Origin: Bryopsis sp. KO-2023
Lineage: Eukaryota > Chlorophyta > Ulvophyceae > Bryopsidales > Bryopsidaceae
DNA length: 64,000 nucleotides
Assembly: GCA_030272585.1 (NCBI GenBank)
Contig: BSYQ01000001.1
Location: forward strand, 4,712,001-4,776,000
Reading direction: 5' to 3'
This document shows positions 20,941 to 33,300 of this stretch, piece after piece. The number at the start of each line of letters is the position of its first letter. Positions within the stretch are counted from its first letter, which is position 1. The notes below the pieces were generated by a model that was given only the letters and a program-made list of their open reading frames with translations, had not been told where the DNA came from and did no database searches. The position numbers and the translations under genes were made by a program.

Positions 20941-23924
20941 ATGGGCGCCCTTGGGAAGGAATCGTTTGCTGGATCGACTCTGCCCCCCCATTCGGCCAAG
21001 AGAAGTTCACCAAAGATTGTACGACGAAGCCTACTTATTCCTGGCATCGAAAGCCGCCATTCCTCTCACCAATTCTGTGCGTTCTGGTATCTGTTTGCCT
21101 GTTTGCGTGTTTGTGTGTGTGCGTGCTTGCGCTCGTTCTCTGTCCGAAACATGATGCTTGCCTATCTGTACGCACCGTCTCATGTTTCTTTGCCGCTTCG
21201 TGTGTGCTCTGTTGTGGACGATTCAGAAAGCGTGTTTCTAAATTTTCCGATTTCTTGCCCCTTTTCTAGATATCAGATGCTGTACTTTCTTTCGGTGGCT
21301 TACGGAGTGTCTCTCTTCGATGTTGCCCTCGACAAGCTCTGGGCTGCGTTGCTCAAAAAGGTTTGCAAAGCTCGCGTCCCTTGTCCTGTATTCGAACCTT
21401 TTTTGGTTTCCATTTTAGAATAAATTGAAAAATAAAACATGGCATCAAACATGCTTGATCTTTGATGTACATAAATGAAGTTACAAAAGAAGTGAAGGAA
21501 TGAGAATTTGCATTTCCATTTGTATTCATTCTCAACCACTGGTTGAATGTTTTGTATGGATAGATGCTCCTTTAAAAAAAGGAGTTTCAGTCTTGTGTGC
21601 TTTTTTTCTGTACGGCTGGCAATGAGACCATGCTCATGAATCAAAACATTTGAACTGCTTCATCCAGACTGTTTCCCACCATGTGTGCTGGAGTCATCAA
21701 CTGTTGAACCTCGTGCGTGGATTCTACTTGTGCCTGCCTCATATCAGCTTTTTCAAGGTGAGGATCTGAGAAAAAAATATCCCTTTCCCCCCCTCCCTTT
21801 CTTTTGTGTATTTTGAGTAAAATGCTTACATAAGTTGTAGACCATCACTGAATTGCAGACATCTTGCTCTCATGACAAACCTGCCACTTGTCAAGGTTCC
21901 TTTTACTTTTTTTAGAACAAGTGTAAGCCATCAGCGAATTCTTATGCAGGAAACCAAAATCCTTAAAGGAATGAATGAAATTTCAATGTGTCATGTAAAT
22001 ACCTTTTGATTCTTTTTGCAGAAATGGCGGATTGTGGTTAGCACTTGCCAGCATTGTGAGGGTGAGCTCCTCATTTGAAATATTAGAAGATATTTAAGAA
22101 ATACAACCCTCTTGATTTTTTTAATCATTGTCAGGTTGGGTAACCTTTTCTTTCTCTGAGGCCGATTGAGAGGAAACCAAAGCATGTGCTTTACTGTTGT
22201 GCAAATTGACAAAAGAGCAACATTTCTTGCAATTGTCCATTTTTCTTGGGGAATCCCAACAACATGCTCGTGAAATTTTATTCATCCATCAAATCTACCA
22301 TATAAAGACACCTCTCCACTTATCACAGAAAAAACGACGGTGTGCCACAGCCGTGGATCTCTTTTCTCTTGCTTGATCTTTTCACAGAAATAAGTGCTTT
22401 TTCAAAAAACATCCATCATTTTGACATGCACACACGAGCATCCACACCATTAGTCGTAGTGCTTCCTTGAGTTTTGAAGCTGGAGTAATCTCATCCCAGT
22501 CAATGATCAGCACAATGTTAATAAACCTCACGTCTTATTCCTTTTGCCAGGTTCAGAAAAAGAAGCTGCAGCCAGCAAGTCAACGAGTTCAGAAGAGGTG
22601 CTTGTTAAAGTGTCAATTAATCTTGCCAAGAAATAAGATAGTATCGATGATAATTGTGATCGAGATCTTATCAGCCGCATGCTTTCGTTTTTTTTTGGCT
22701 GTTGAATGAGCTGTAATAGCACTGTGATTAAGCATCACGATACGAGTTGATCTGGTGTACATGATAACTACTGCATCAGGCCTCATCATAATATGCAGAG
22801 CCAGGAAAATCTCCAGGGCATTCCCAGTGAGCACACAAGTGCGAGGGTAAAACTCTCCAGGCTTTGGCAAACCTGCTCATGGCTGGTGTTATATGGTGAC
22901 TACAAATATTTCGAATAATATGTATTGAGATTTCATGTGAGATCTAATTCCTTGAAACCGATTTGGTCAGCCATTGCCCCACAGGAAACATTGCTGCAAT
23001 GATATGTTTTCTTGCTTGTTCACCTTGTGCTTCAAAGATATCCAATTCAAACTTCATCATCCATCATGTGTCCAGCTGCTGAGAGATATATATTTTTTTC
23101 TTTCGAAATTTGATTTGGATTTCAAGAAGTTGAAGAGGGAGGTGAAGCATTTGAGCGGCGAACTTGCATCAGTTAGGACTGAAATTGAAGATATGAAGCA
23201 AATGATGAAAGCTTTGGAGGTAACAGGAAATTCTGAGTATATTTGAAACTTTTTCTTGGTATTTCTGTCGTTCTCTGCTTCTTGCACCAGTTGAAAAGTG
23301 AGGAGAAATTTCCAAACTCAAATTGTGATTCCCTTGTCTTTTCCAGTTTGTAATGTGAAAACTTTTGCTCTAAACACACCATTGTTTGGATAAATGGACA
23401 TCAAGAATTGTTTGATGAGGAAGCTCATGCACAGCAAGACAATGTGCTGGAAAAATGGCTGCTCATTTTTCTGCTCAGCCCAGTTTTCTTCATTGCAACA
23501 TTCCATTCCGAACAAACCAATCTCAAAAAATTTAAGAAAACGCTCACCGAACTTTTGGGCAACAAAACTGATTTGGCTGATTAACGAAACTGATTTGGCT
23601 GCTTTGGCTGATTTGGCTGATGCAACAGGAATGAATGTCCCCCCCCCTGAAACGATGGAACGCATGGCTGAAATTTATATTCCTGTATTTCTTATCTTTT
23701 CCCAACAGGGAAAACTTGATGAATCGAAAGGTGCAAGCAAAATTGACTCTCCGATTGAAGGTGGGAGCGCTTCAGCAGACATCAGCGAAGGCCCACCTCA
23801 GCCTGTTGGGAAGGTTTTGGTTGTCGATCGAACCGATGCTTCTGTGGAGAGAAAGCCATGCCGAAATTATGCGAAGAAAGGTTTCTGCAAGTTTGGAGAC
23901 CATTGCCGCTTCTACCATGGTTGA
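20941..23924 (+). CDS. CCCH zinc-finger protein, exons only partly resolved
   Basis: Probable RNA-binding protein. The last exon, 23709-23924, is clear. It follows a strong acceptor (cttttcccaacag), is acidic and disordered, and ends in CRNYAKKGFCKFGDHCRFYH, a C-x8-C-x5-C-x3-H zinc finger two residues from the TGA. Upstream, an exon ending at 23220 (donor GAG|GTAACA) encodes a coiled coil (LKREVKHLSGELASVRTEIE). A further coiled-coil stretch (LKSEEKFPNSN) follows the acceptor at 23290. An earlier Ser-rich exon (SEKEAAASKSTSSEE) follows an acceptor near 22551. Exon-like segments at 20941-21106 and 21271-21360 may belong here, but their frames could not be reconciled, so the start given is nominal. 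C-terminal CCCH proteins with a coiled coil often act in mRNA processing; that role is inference. Confidence 0.5.
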
Positions 23925-26059
23925 GGTGAGCTTGTGAATTAAAATCGTGTTTTTATTGAAAGCTTTTGCTGGGGTCGTATTAAAATCCATTGATTTTTTT
24001 TCCATGATGATTAATAATAACCCTTCATTCATTCATACTGGAACAGTGGAATTGTGTGTGGTTGAATAAAGGGGAAAAGGGGGGGGGGGGGGGGTGGAAT
24101 ACGGGGAAAACAGTATTCTGTTTATGTGTATGATGTATGTCACATGCAAACATTTGGCTTTCACATTGTTGCAGTGTGTGAATGCTATTTTTCCAGACTG
24201 TAGACTTGGAAATTATCAGGCGAAAGGCTTAAACACTGTATCTTTTAAAAATCCCTGAGGTGTCCTAGTCTTTAGCTGATAATTTCCAGGGGTTGATCTC
24301 TTTTGACAGCCTTTGGCTAGATGGGGCAAGCAGCCAGGGAGGTCTGTGAATACGAGCTAAAGTTTCTAGTGCTTTTGTTGATGTCGGGATATGGCTGGTG
24401 AAATTTCTGTGAGATAATTGCTTGTTGCTGTTTTTTTGTAGGGGTTGGTGGATGGATGCTGAGGCTGCCTGTGGCAAATTTGGGGATTTTTTTCCCATCG
24501 TTCCCAAAAAATAGATAGTTTTAGATTGAAATAGGTCAAGAAGAAAACAAAAAAAAACTGCGGTGTTGAGAGGATTGCCCCCCCCCCCCCCTTTTCTTGG
24601 GTTCAAAAAAAGAAAAAAGGGTTATAGATTTAAATAGTTGAAACAAACATTGAAAAATTGGAAAAAAAGAAGATTATAACTGAACATTTTTGTATGGTTT
24701 GGGTTTATTTTGCCATGGTCTTTGGTTAGGAAATGTTGGAAAAAAATAGATACAAAACGTAGATGAAATTGAAACTTGGGAAAAAATTATCACAGAAATA
24801 TTAAAAAAGAATTTTTTTTGGGTATTGCATGGGTTAGCGGAAAAAAAAACAACAAAAAACAACACCAAATTTGGGTGTTTGAAAAAAAAATGTTCTTGTG
24901 GGTAATAGATTTTCGGTTCAATCGAACCTTCTCTTGTCTAGGTTTTGCTTTTTACAATGAAAATGTTTGTGTAAGGATAACGATAAAGAATAGTCAACTT
25001 GCTGCGGTGAAAATTGCGACAGCTGCTTTCGACAGCCTGACCCCATTGCAACAAAAAAAATAATCCTCGTGTTCCAAAACAATTAACAAAGGATTGTTTG
25101 TCTGGCTGTCTGTTAGTTTTTTAGCTTGTGCAAAGAATCCCATAGACTGCCAAAAGAGAAAAAGAATCCAACTTCTGCCGTGCCAAAATTGGGAAATGAT
25201 CCAGAGAAGGCCTTAAAACTTCGAGTTTTTAATTGTTGTGCAGGCGATAAACACCTGGGGCCCTGAACCCTTGATGAAACTACTGAGATTTGCTTTTGCC
25301 ATTTCAGTGGCCCTTTTGCATGCAAGCTAACCAAAAGCCGAATTTTGAAGACAGTTGATTTTGACACCTCGTATGTTTCTTGTCTCATTGATTTCCTTAG
25401 TTTTTCCCACTTGTGTAAAGATTTTTTTCACATGGATACAGCAGAAACTTCCAAAAAGGTCCTGGCTGCCAGTAGCCTCACCATTGGGTCAACAATACCA
25501 AACCAAAGAATCACAATTAAAACAGCTATAACACGGTCCGCACATTGCTTCCATACAAGACAGCACCAATTGATTTTTTGTTCACAACTTCGTGTTGTAA
25601 GAATTGCACAACACAGGGACAGGGGGGGGGGTTAGTCAAGAGTCTCGAGGATTATCTTTACACAACCCCCCCCAAACCAACCAAGATTTTTTTCAACCAT
25701 GAACAAACGGTCCATATCCATCCAGTACATCTTATTGATTGCTCGAGCGCCACCTTGGCAGCCACAAACCAACCGACCAACAAAACCGTCCACAGCCTCA
25801 CAACCTCCTGCTGCACGCCTGTCATGCAGCATTTCTGTTTTCGTCATGTTCGTTTTCTGCCATTATTAATTCTTTGCCGATCCCACACTCCCCACGAGAA
25901 AACAAACATTCAAAGAAAGTGTAACTATTGCGAGACAGGAGACACACACACACACAGGGGGCAAAAAAAAAAAAAAAACGCTTGCAAAATCGCACTCCCT
26001 CGCAAACGCCGAGCTCGACGTCCAGCACTCGCCCTTCGATCTTTGCCAGCTCACATGAA
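23925..26059. other. No gene recognised
   Basis: Low-complexity intergenic DNA with a long G tract near 24080-24097, a C tract near 24580-24592 and many A runs. A short plus frame near 25435 (MDTAETSKKVLAASSL) has no family similarity. The end of this block is the upstream region of the hydrolase gene. Confidence 0.5.
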
Positions 26060-27010
26060 ATGCTGACTGGGGTGAGGGTTCGTTTTCTGCTGCGGAAACT
26101 GAATCGATTACGTTCGCAAAACACCAGTCTCGGAACGCCTCCGACGAGTTACGATTCTTTCTCTATAGCTGTAGGTGACCAGCGCGCCAGAATCCGCGCT
26201 GATCACTTCTGAGGATGGGGTCGTCCTTGAAGCGAAGGTTTTCAGGAGCTCGGGTCGGCGACATGACCCTCACCTCCCCGCCATCGTCATTGTGCATCAA
26301 TACAGTGTTCTGGGAGGAAGTCAAGACTTGATGAGGGGAATCGCCCAGAGGTTGGCAGCGCAAGGCCATGTGTGTGTGACTTTCAACATGAGGGGGGTCG
26401 GAGCATCGACAGGTCAGAAGCTTCAAGAAACAAACTCGTGCAAACGGATGGATCCCACCCATTGTGAGAGTGCCATTTAATTCAATGCTTTGTTGAGAGG
26501 AAGAACCTCCCAAGGAAGGGAGACCCCCACGGAGGAGGTTTGGTCAATTTTTTGGATTTGTTCAACATAGGTGCAGCAACTATCACAGGGGAGAGTGAGG
26601 TCAAGGATGTGATTGCTGCATGTGAATGGACCAAAAGCTCCACAAAGAGAGAGTACTTGATTCTGGTCGGATCATCAGCTGGGGCCCCGATTGCAGGCAG
26701 TGCTGTCGATCAGGTAACCGGGGCTGTAGGCTATGTTGGCATCGGGTACACTTTCGGCTGCCTGACCTCCATCATATTCGGGCGACATTACAGGAGAATT
26801 CTGGACTCGAGGAAACCAAAGCTGTTCATCATGGGATCCAGAGATGGATTCACCTCGGTCAGGCAACTCAGACAAAGGGTTGCTCGGGCACAGGAGCCTT
26901 GCAGTCTCCACATAATCGAAGGCCCAGGGCATTTTGCACTGGAAGGCAGCGATTATGACAGATTGATTGCAGGGTTGATTCACGAGTTTGTTTTCGGGAT
27001 AGCGAAATAA
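26060..27010 (+). CDS. Plant-type alpha/beta hydrolase (serine hydrolase)
   Basis: Alpha/beta-fold hydrolase of a family found in plants and algae; substrate unknown. Exons: 26060-26071 (a four-codon first exon, MLTG), 26175-26412, 26589-27010; phases 0 and 1 agree and the product is 223 aa. Seen in order: strand-rich start (LPAIVIVHQYSVLGGSQ), FNMRGVGASTG at the oxyanion region, nucleophile elbow LVGSSAGAPIAGSAV with catalytic Ser, YVGIGYTFGCLTSIIFGRH, acid residue in FIMGSRDGFTSV, and catalytic His in EGPGHFALEG. All triad members are present. The tiny first exon is the weakest part of the model; translation could instead begin upstream. It converges on the guanylate kinase gene, whose stop is 140 bp away. 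Confidence 0.87.
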
Positions 27011-27150
27011 GCTGTAGGGCAGGGGGAGGGGGGAGGGGAGTTGCCAGAAAAAACAAGGATGGGTAGTGTTATCGATCCGATTGAAGCAGGAAAGGGGCCG
27101 TGGTGCTGTGTGTGATTTAGAGACATTGCAGAAAGAGCTGATTCCACAAG

Positions 27151-28875
27151 CTATGAGTCCGTTTTGTGGTTCAACCACCTAGTCAACCGCATCTTTTCCA
27201 CGTCGATGATCGCTGAGAGCTTCGACACAGTTTCCTCCATTTTCCCTTGCGCATTTACGACAGCTACAGGCACAGATGGAAAACCACACCATTAACACCA
27301 GCACCAGCACACACACAGCCAGAACAGCAGCATGGCTCTTTGTTGGGGTGGACTTCGAATGCCGACTCACCGTAATCAAACTCTCCGATTCTCGCGAGCT
27401 CCTCCTGGGCCGTTTTGATTCTAACTGTGAGCTTATCCTGTGCCGTCAGATGCACCCCACACTCATGTTAGCAAACCATTCTTGAATACCAACTCCATTG
27501 TTCGAAGGAATTATTTTCCCAGGGAATGCCCCAGAAGCGTAGGCTGGCAGAAAATAGAAAACAGCTTGTACAATCCACAAGTCCTGGGCGTTTTTGCCGG
27601 AGAGAAAAAAAGGTGAAATATACAGCTGCAGAATCTTACCAAATCTTCTGTCTTCCTTCCAACAAGCCTCTGCACTAGCTCAGCCTCACTTCCAGCCGTC
27701 TGATGGAAATAAGGGTTACACACGCATGGTTAAGTACCCAAAATTTCAAACATCTACATCCTCGAATATCCTCACATAAAAACTCAATTCTGTTTTTATC
27801 CATGAGATCAAGGCCACCACCGGCAACATCACCTCACTGGTTATTCCATTCATTGAGATCTATTGATTTTTTTTCAAAGGGGGGGAGTGGGGAACTCACC
27901 AAGAATATTGATACAATCTCTGGCATGATCGATTTGACAGTGGCAGAGCCCTGGACATCCACTCTAAGAATCACATCGGTTCCTTTTGCCAAGGCGTCTG
28001 TCACTTGTTTCTTTGGTATCCCCTTGTATTCTCCATAAACGATGGCATGCTCCAACATCTCTCCATTACTTATCCACTCCTCAAATTTCTCTTTGGTCAC
28101 GAATATATAATCAACCCCATCCACTTCTCCAGGTCTCATAGGTCTGTCATGGAAACCGAAGAAAAAACCAAAAAAAACACCTTCACTTTACTTCGGTTAA
28201 GCAGAAGCAAGAGGTTTCAATCAGAACCTCATGTGCTCCAACCCAGAATCATGCTTCTAATTTTGGCAATCACGTGCCATGACCCACGTGAGTCGAGTAC
28301 GATCGCCACCACAGAGAATTTGAATTCGGAGACTGACGAAGGAACCGCGGAGGAAAATATTATCAAATCGATCTAAACATAGAAAGCACAAGTGACCAGG
28401 GTGGCACCAGGACGCCCATAACGATTGTTGAAAACCCACCTTGACGTCGCGGTCACCACAAACTGAAGTTCTGGCCTTTGCTCCTGCAATCGTCGAATCA
28501 CGGAGTCTTTCCCGACGCCGCTCGGACCGCAAATCAACACCACCAAACCTGGCGCTTTTGGCAGCTACACAGCTGAAGCGATCACCACTCAGCCGTCCCC
28601 CGAACGGAACAGATCCAACACGATCAAAAGAATGCAGAAGCGACTTTCCAGCGGGTCTTCCTCACCGTCGGTGAGGCGTCGAACTTGCCGAGCCGCTCTT
28701 CGACCGCCCGCATGACTTCTTGGGTGTTTTCTCCTGCAGTCATGGATGCTTTTCTGGCGGACGTTTCGCCGACTCCAGGGAAGTTGAACACAGACGAACG
28801 AGGATTTTGCGAGAACAGCCCAGCGCGGAAGCCGATGGGTGGATTCCTGACCAACCGACTCAAAACGTAAGCCAT
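27151..28875 (-). CDS. Guanylate kinase with organelle-type presequence
   Basis: Phosphorylates GMP to GDP with ATP. Exons: 28875-28666, 28564-28440, 28143-27900, 27699-27640, 27437-27371, 27263-27151; all phases agree and the product is 272 aa. The first about 35 residues (MAYVLSRLVRNPPIGFRAGL...) are Arg-rich without acidic residues and predict mitochondrial or plastid import. The kinase core starts with the P-loop CGPSGVGKDS, then TATSRPMRPGEVDGVDYIFV (GMP-binding), GEMLEHAIVYGEYKGIP, VILRVDVQGSATVK and, in exon 4, the lid-following helix SEAELVQRLVGRKTEDL. The C-terminal exons complete the final helix. Its 5' end faces the spatacsin gene across 1.4 kb, so a divergent promoter region is likely. 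Confidence 0.95.
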
Positions 28876-30301
28876 GGTGAATGTTACACTTCGCTCAACA
28901 CCATCCAAAAGAGAGTGAAAAAAAAAAACCATCCAGAAAATCGGCAAAAATGACTCCACCGATTTCTGTGATCGCTGAAATCGTCTCATTTTCCAGAGAG
29001 GCGATGGTCTTTGGTTGAACCTCACCAAACCCGATCGGTCAAACTTGACCTGAGCGTACGAGGCAGGGGTCAGTGGGTCTTGGTCGAACAAAGTGGGAGG
29101 CCAGACTTGTTGAGTGGATGTTATCTGATTTGAAGGAGGACAGGGTTGATGCAAGAATGGGGGAAAAACAATGACCATTCGTTTTTTAAATACACCTCAT
29201 CTGATGCTGGGAGATCATACGATGTACAACGATGTGTGTCCTTGCGTTTCGCAAAACTCATAACTCAGACCCAGTTCGACACCAGATGAAAGATAGAGTG
29301 CTGGATACTTCAATTTCCAATCTCGTGTTCAACGATCTCACCGTTGGCACAGCGAAACAGCGCAGTTGAAAAACGAAAATGCTCACCGAAAACCAACAAG
29401 TGCACCAGACTGCTGGATGAGGTGTCTGGCCACTGAACAGGATTTCCGGTTTGACGATGCATGGAAACATGGCAATGCGAAGAAGAATCGCAGTTCTTTT
29501 GGGGGTGTTTCTTGTGGTGGATGAACGAATGTCGAGGACTTCGGGTCGCTGCTCCGTCGTCCCCGTCCAGCCGGCTCGTTGCTCTGGCTCGTTGAAGTAA
29601 ATCGACCAAGCACTGGCTCGCTCAAGTGCTGCACTGCATTCGCTCCCAAGACCGCCGCCGGTCACACTGTTGATTCAACAGCGCTGAGCCGCTCCGTCAG
29701 ACTGCGAAGCTCTTTTTCTTTTAAGCGTCAGCTCGAGTTGACGGGGAGCAACGTTGAGTAGAACGCTGTATCGTTTCCTGCGAAAAGGATTGATCGACGA
29801 AGGTGCTCTTCTCCACGTCCACGTCTTCAGGTGAATACGAGTCGTCCACGTCTGCGCTCGTCTGATTCTGAGTTAGAAATCTGAAGTCTTTCGACTGTGG
29901 GGTCTGCTGTTGAAAGTCAGCAGCGTGGGGTTTTCCACTTTCTGACACTCCAGTGATGAATATCTCGCTCTTCTTACAGCACCAGAGTCGTCCACACTCT
30001 TAGGTTGGCACGCGTGACGAATTTGATGGTCGAATCCTTGCTCACAGTCTTTCACTTCACCTCGCTTTATCTTTTTTTTTTTTTTTGAACACCTGTTGCC
30101 AGTCGCAGTCACTTCTGGTGAAAGCCAGCTTTTGGCATTGAGGTTGCATTCCTAAAGAGATTGCAGCAGAAGTTTGCAGAAATTTTGACTGTCTGGAACG
30201 AAAATGTAACAGGAAGTCTGGATTCACATGGGCATCATGGATCCAAAATATGTTTCAAACTATTATTCGTGAATTTTTAGGATTTCTTAGGTGATTCGCA
30301 G
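28876..30301. other. Divergent intergenic region, possibly with 5' exons of the spatacsin gene
   Basis: No exon can be assigned. The spatacsin model starts in mid-protein at 30302 with an incoming phase of 1, so at least one upstream exon must lie here or further left. Spatacsin N-termini are poorly conserved and I could not find it. A plus-strand ATG at 29469 opens a 43-codon frame with a hydrophobic start; it is unsupported otherwise. Confidence 0.4.
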
Positions 30302-33300
30302 CGGAAAACCTGAGTTTGATGAATTGGTGCGACCTTGCTGAAAAATGGGAGCAAGGGGAGGCGGACTTGAAAGATGTTGTGATAGAGGGGGTGATCGAAG
30401 GTCAAATAAACGAGCTTGAAACTTACCTCAGCACCAAACAGGAGGAAGATACAGAGTAAGGGACAGACAGAGTGGGTTTTCTTTGCAGCTCTAGGAAAAT
30501 TCATGGGAAAATTTGCAACAAAAGAGAGTGAGGCGCCGGTTGGCTGAGAAGAAGGATAAATATAATATAATACCTGACAGACCGAAGCCCATGCATGCAA
30601 AAATTTGATCGGTTCATGTGTATTGGAGGAAGGGTGTTTTTTTGAAGCATCCGAAATTTGCTTTGAGCCGGGGCGGTTACCGGAGCTCTTATTTCTGTGT
30701 TTTTTTACTTGCTTCAGTTTGATAACAAAGGAATCTTTGGAACAAGATTGTGGCAAGTATGCATACGATCTCCTCCGCCAAGGGAATGCAGACAGGGCCA
30801 GCCAATTGCTTTCTGCTCTGAAAGATCCCTCCAATGTGAGCAGCTGGTTGAGGGAAGCCCTGCTGTCCAGCTTGGATGCCTCCGTCAGAAACTCAGCGGC
30901 GAATCACTTGCGAAGCTCGCCCGATGGGGTAACCGCGGAAGATGAGAAAGCACTCCTTACGATTTCAAGCATTTCTAAGATCTACACTGAGGAGAGCTTT
31001 GGGGTTGCCATAAAGAATGTCAGTCATGGGGAATCGAGAGCGCAGGCACTCAGCAATGCTTTCGAATCGCTGGTCAAAGGCTCTGCTGATTTGATGGATG
31101 ATGTCACTGGGGTCAGCACACCTGCCACTGGCGATTCTCTGTGGAAAGGCATGCTTGGGAGCGATTCCGGTGGAGACATCGAACAGTCTGGTGAAAGTTC
31201 GCTTTTCATGAGATTGGCAGCAGACTGGGTGAAGGATGTCCCCCCCGAAACGATAAGCAGAATTCTATTGGAAGGGAATGCACGTGCTGAGAATAGGGCT
31301 GTCGAGGATGAGACGGAATGGATGGCTGCCTTTCAGTACAATTTGGCGAATCACAACATAGATGCGACTTTGAAAATGCTGGATTCCGTACCTGATGAAT
31401 ATCTGGCGAGGAAAACTCTGACGGTGCATGAAGGTGACATGGGGGGTGCCGATTGTATTTCCTCTTAGTCATCACTGTTCGAAAAATGTATAAAAATAAC
31501 AATAATCAAACAGCATTGTGTATCGATGCAATGAATAGGACCTCCATCTGACACACATCTTAACCGTTTGAATTTCAAGTGGCTCTTTCAACTTTCCATG
31601 ATGTCAGTCTTCTTTTAATTGGGGGATTTGTTGTGCAGATGGCAGCGAAATCTTGAGCTTTGGGGTGGTGGCGTTCGATGTGGATGTGAGTTCGGCATCA
31701 AATTTGCTGCGTCGGCTTCTGGAGCACCATCTGTTGGTGAAGGGAGTGTGGTTGAAGACTGATTGGGATTCCCCCGACTCCTGGATGTCTCTCCTTGCTC
31801 AAACTGGACTGCTGTTGGGCACCACTGAAGTCCCACTTGGTAAAATATTGCCCAGCGTTTCTCTTCCTGCTACATCGACTCTGTTTCAGGCAGCATCTCT
31901 TTATTTATTCATTTATTTTTACAGGTTATAAGACGCTGTGATGTTTGCCTCTGCAGATCTGGTTCCATTGTTTCGAAGTGAAGCCACTGCAAGAATCATG
32001 GTGAAATTCGCATCCAAACACGGCCTGTCCCATGTTCTCCAGCACTACCTGGAAAATCATGACATGACAGCTGATGCAGAAACCGCGGTTTCTTTACTAA
32101 AATCTGCCGAAGGCTGTGAATGGGCACAGTGGCTGATTCTGAGCAGAGTCCCATCTCAGGCTTCAGCAGTGGCTGTAGCCAATGCAAGAGCAATCTTGCC
32201 GGACGATGCCAAACTGGAAACTTTGACTGACTTGGCTGAAAGGGGGTCTCTGCACATGACGTTGTCGACTCTGGCCAATTTCCCCGGTCCCCTGAAAGCC
32301 ATCCTCCAAGCCGAAGGAGCAGAAAACGGGCATGTGGACGACTCCGAGAATTATGGTGCCCAGCCATCCGTAATCGAGGGTGTCATTCGAAACGCACTGC
32401 CAAAGTGTGATTTTTCCGTTTTGGAGAAATGCTTGCAGAAGCACCCCGCCACGAAGAACGCATTAACTGACTTGGTTCAATCCGGTAGCTGGAGAGGAAA
32501 GGTGTCCAAGGCAGACTATCTGGGGTGGCGGGGGGGTGTCTTTGGGACGGGGGGTCTGGGTTTTATGGACCTCGTTCCGCATGTGGATAAGTCTGATTTC
32601 GCAAAGCTGTTGAATTTCAGCGTCGGTAAGATCAGCGGGAATGGGGATCCTGGGGAGGATTGGGAGCAAGAGGCAGGAGCATGGGAGAGGGAGCTGGTCA
32701 TGGACATGCATGAGTGGCTTGGGATTGTGACTGCAACAGACTGTGGATCTGGGGCTGCATTGGGGGTGTGCCATCATTTGGTTTCTGGCCATCCCATGGC
32801 CGCTCTTCACTGGTATCTAACCAACAGGGAGGAGCAGGTTGGTTTCTCGAACACACATGGAAAAAGATGACAGTCATCAGCAGAAATGGTTTTTTTTTGG
32901 GGGGGGGGAGGACTGTTCTTGGTGCGTTGATGGTTGTAAGTAGATCTGTGCATTTCCCAGGTTGGGGAGAGCTTGGATTTAAAGACGTTGGAGAATGGGC
33001 ACCTTGCGTTGCCCATCGTGGACCTCCAGCTGATCGAGAAGCTCACAAGACTGGTATCCTTGCAATGGTGGGATTCTCCGACAGTCATTTCTGCATGCAT
33101 GGTGTTGGCGAGTGCCTGCGGGCTGAACACTGCCACGCTGAAGGTGGATGCGACGGTTCTGCAAAAGCTGAAGGACACAGATTGCAACTTTCAAAGCTTG
33201 GTTGCCGGTCTCCTGAAGGAAGTGCAGGAGAACCAAGTGGTAATCATAGATTGGACCATGCCATGACTTTCACTGGTTTTCTCTTGCAGTTATATTTGAT

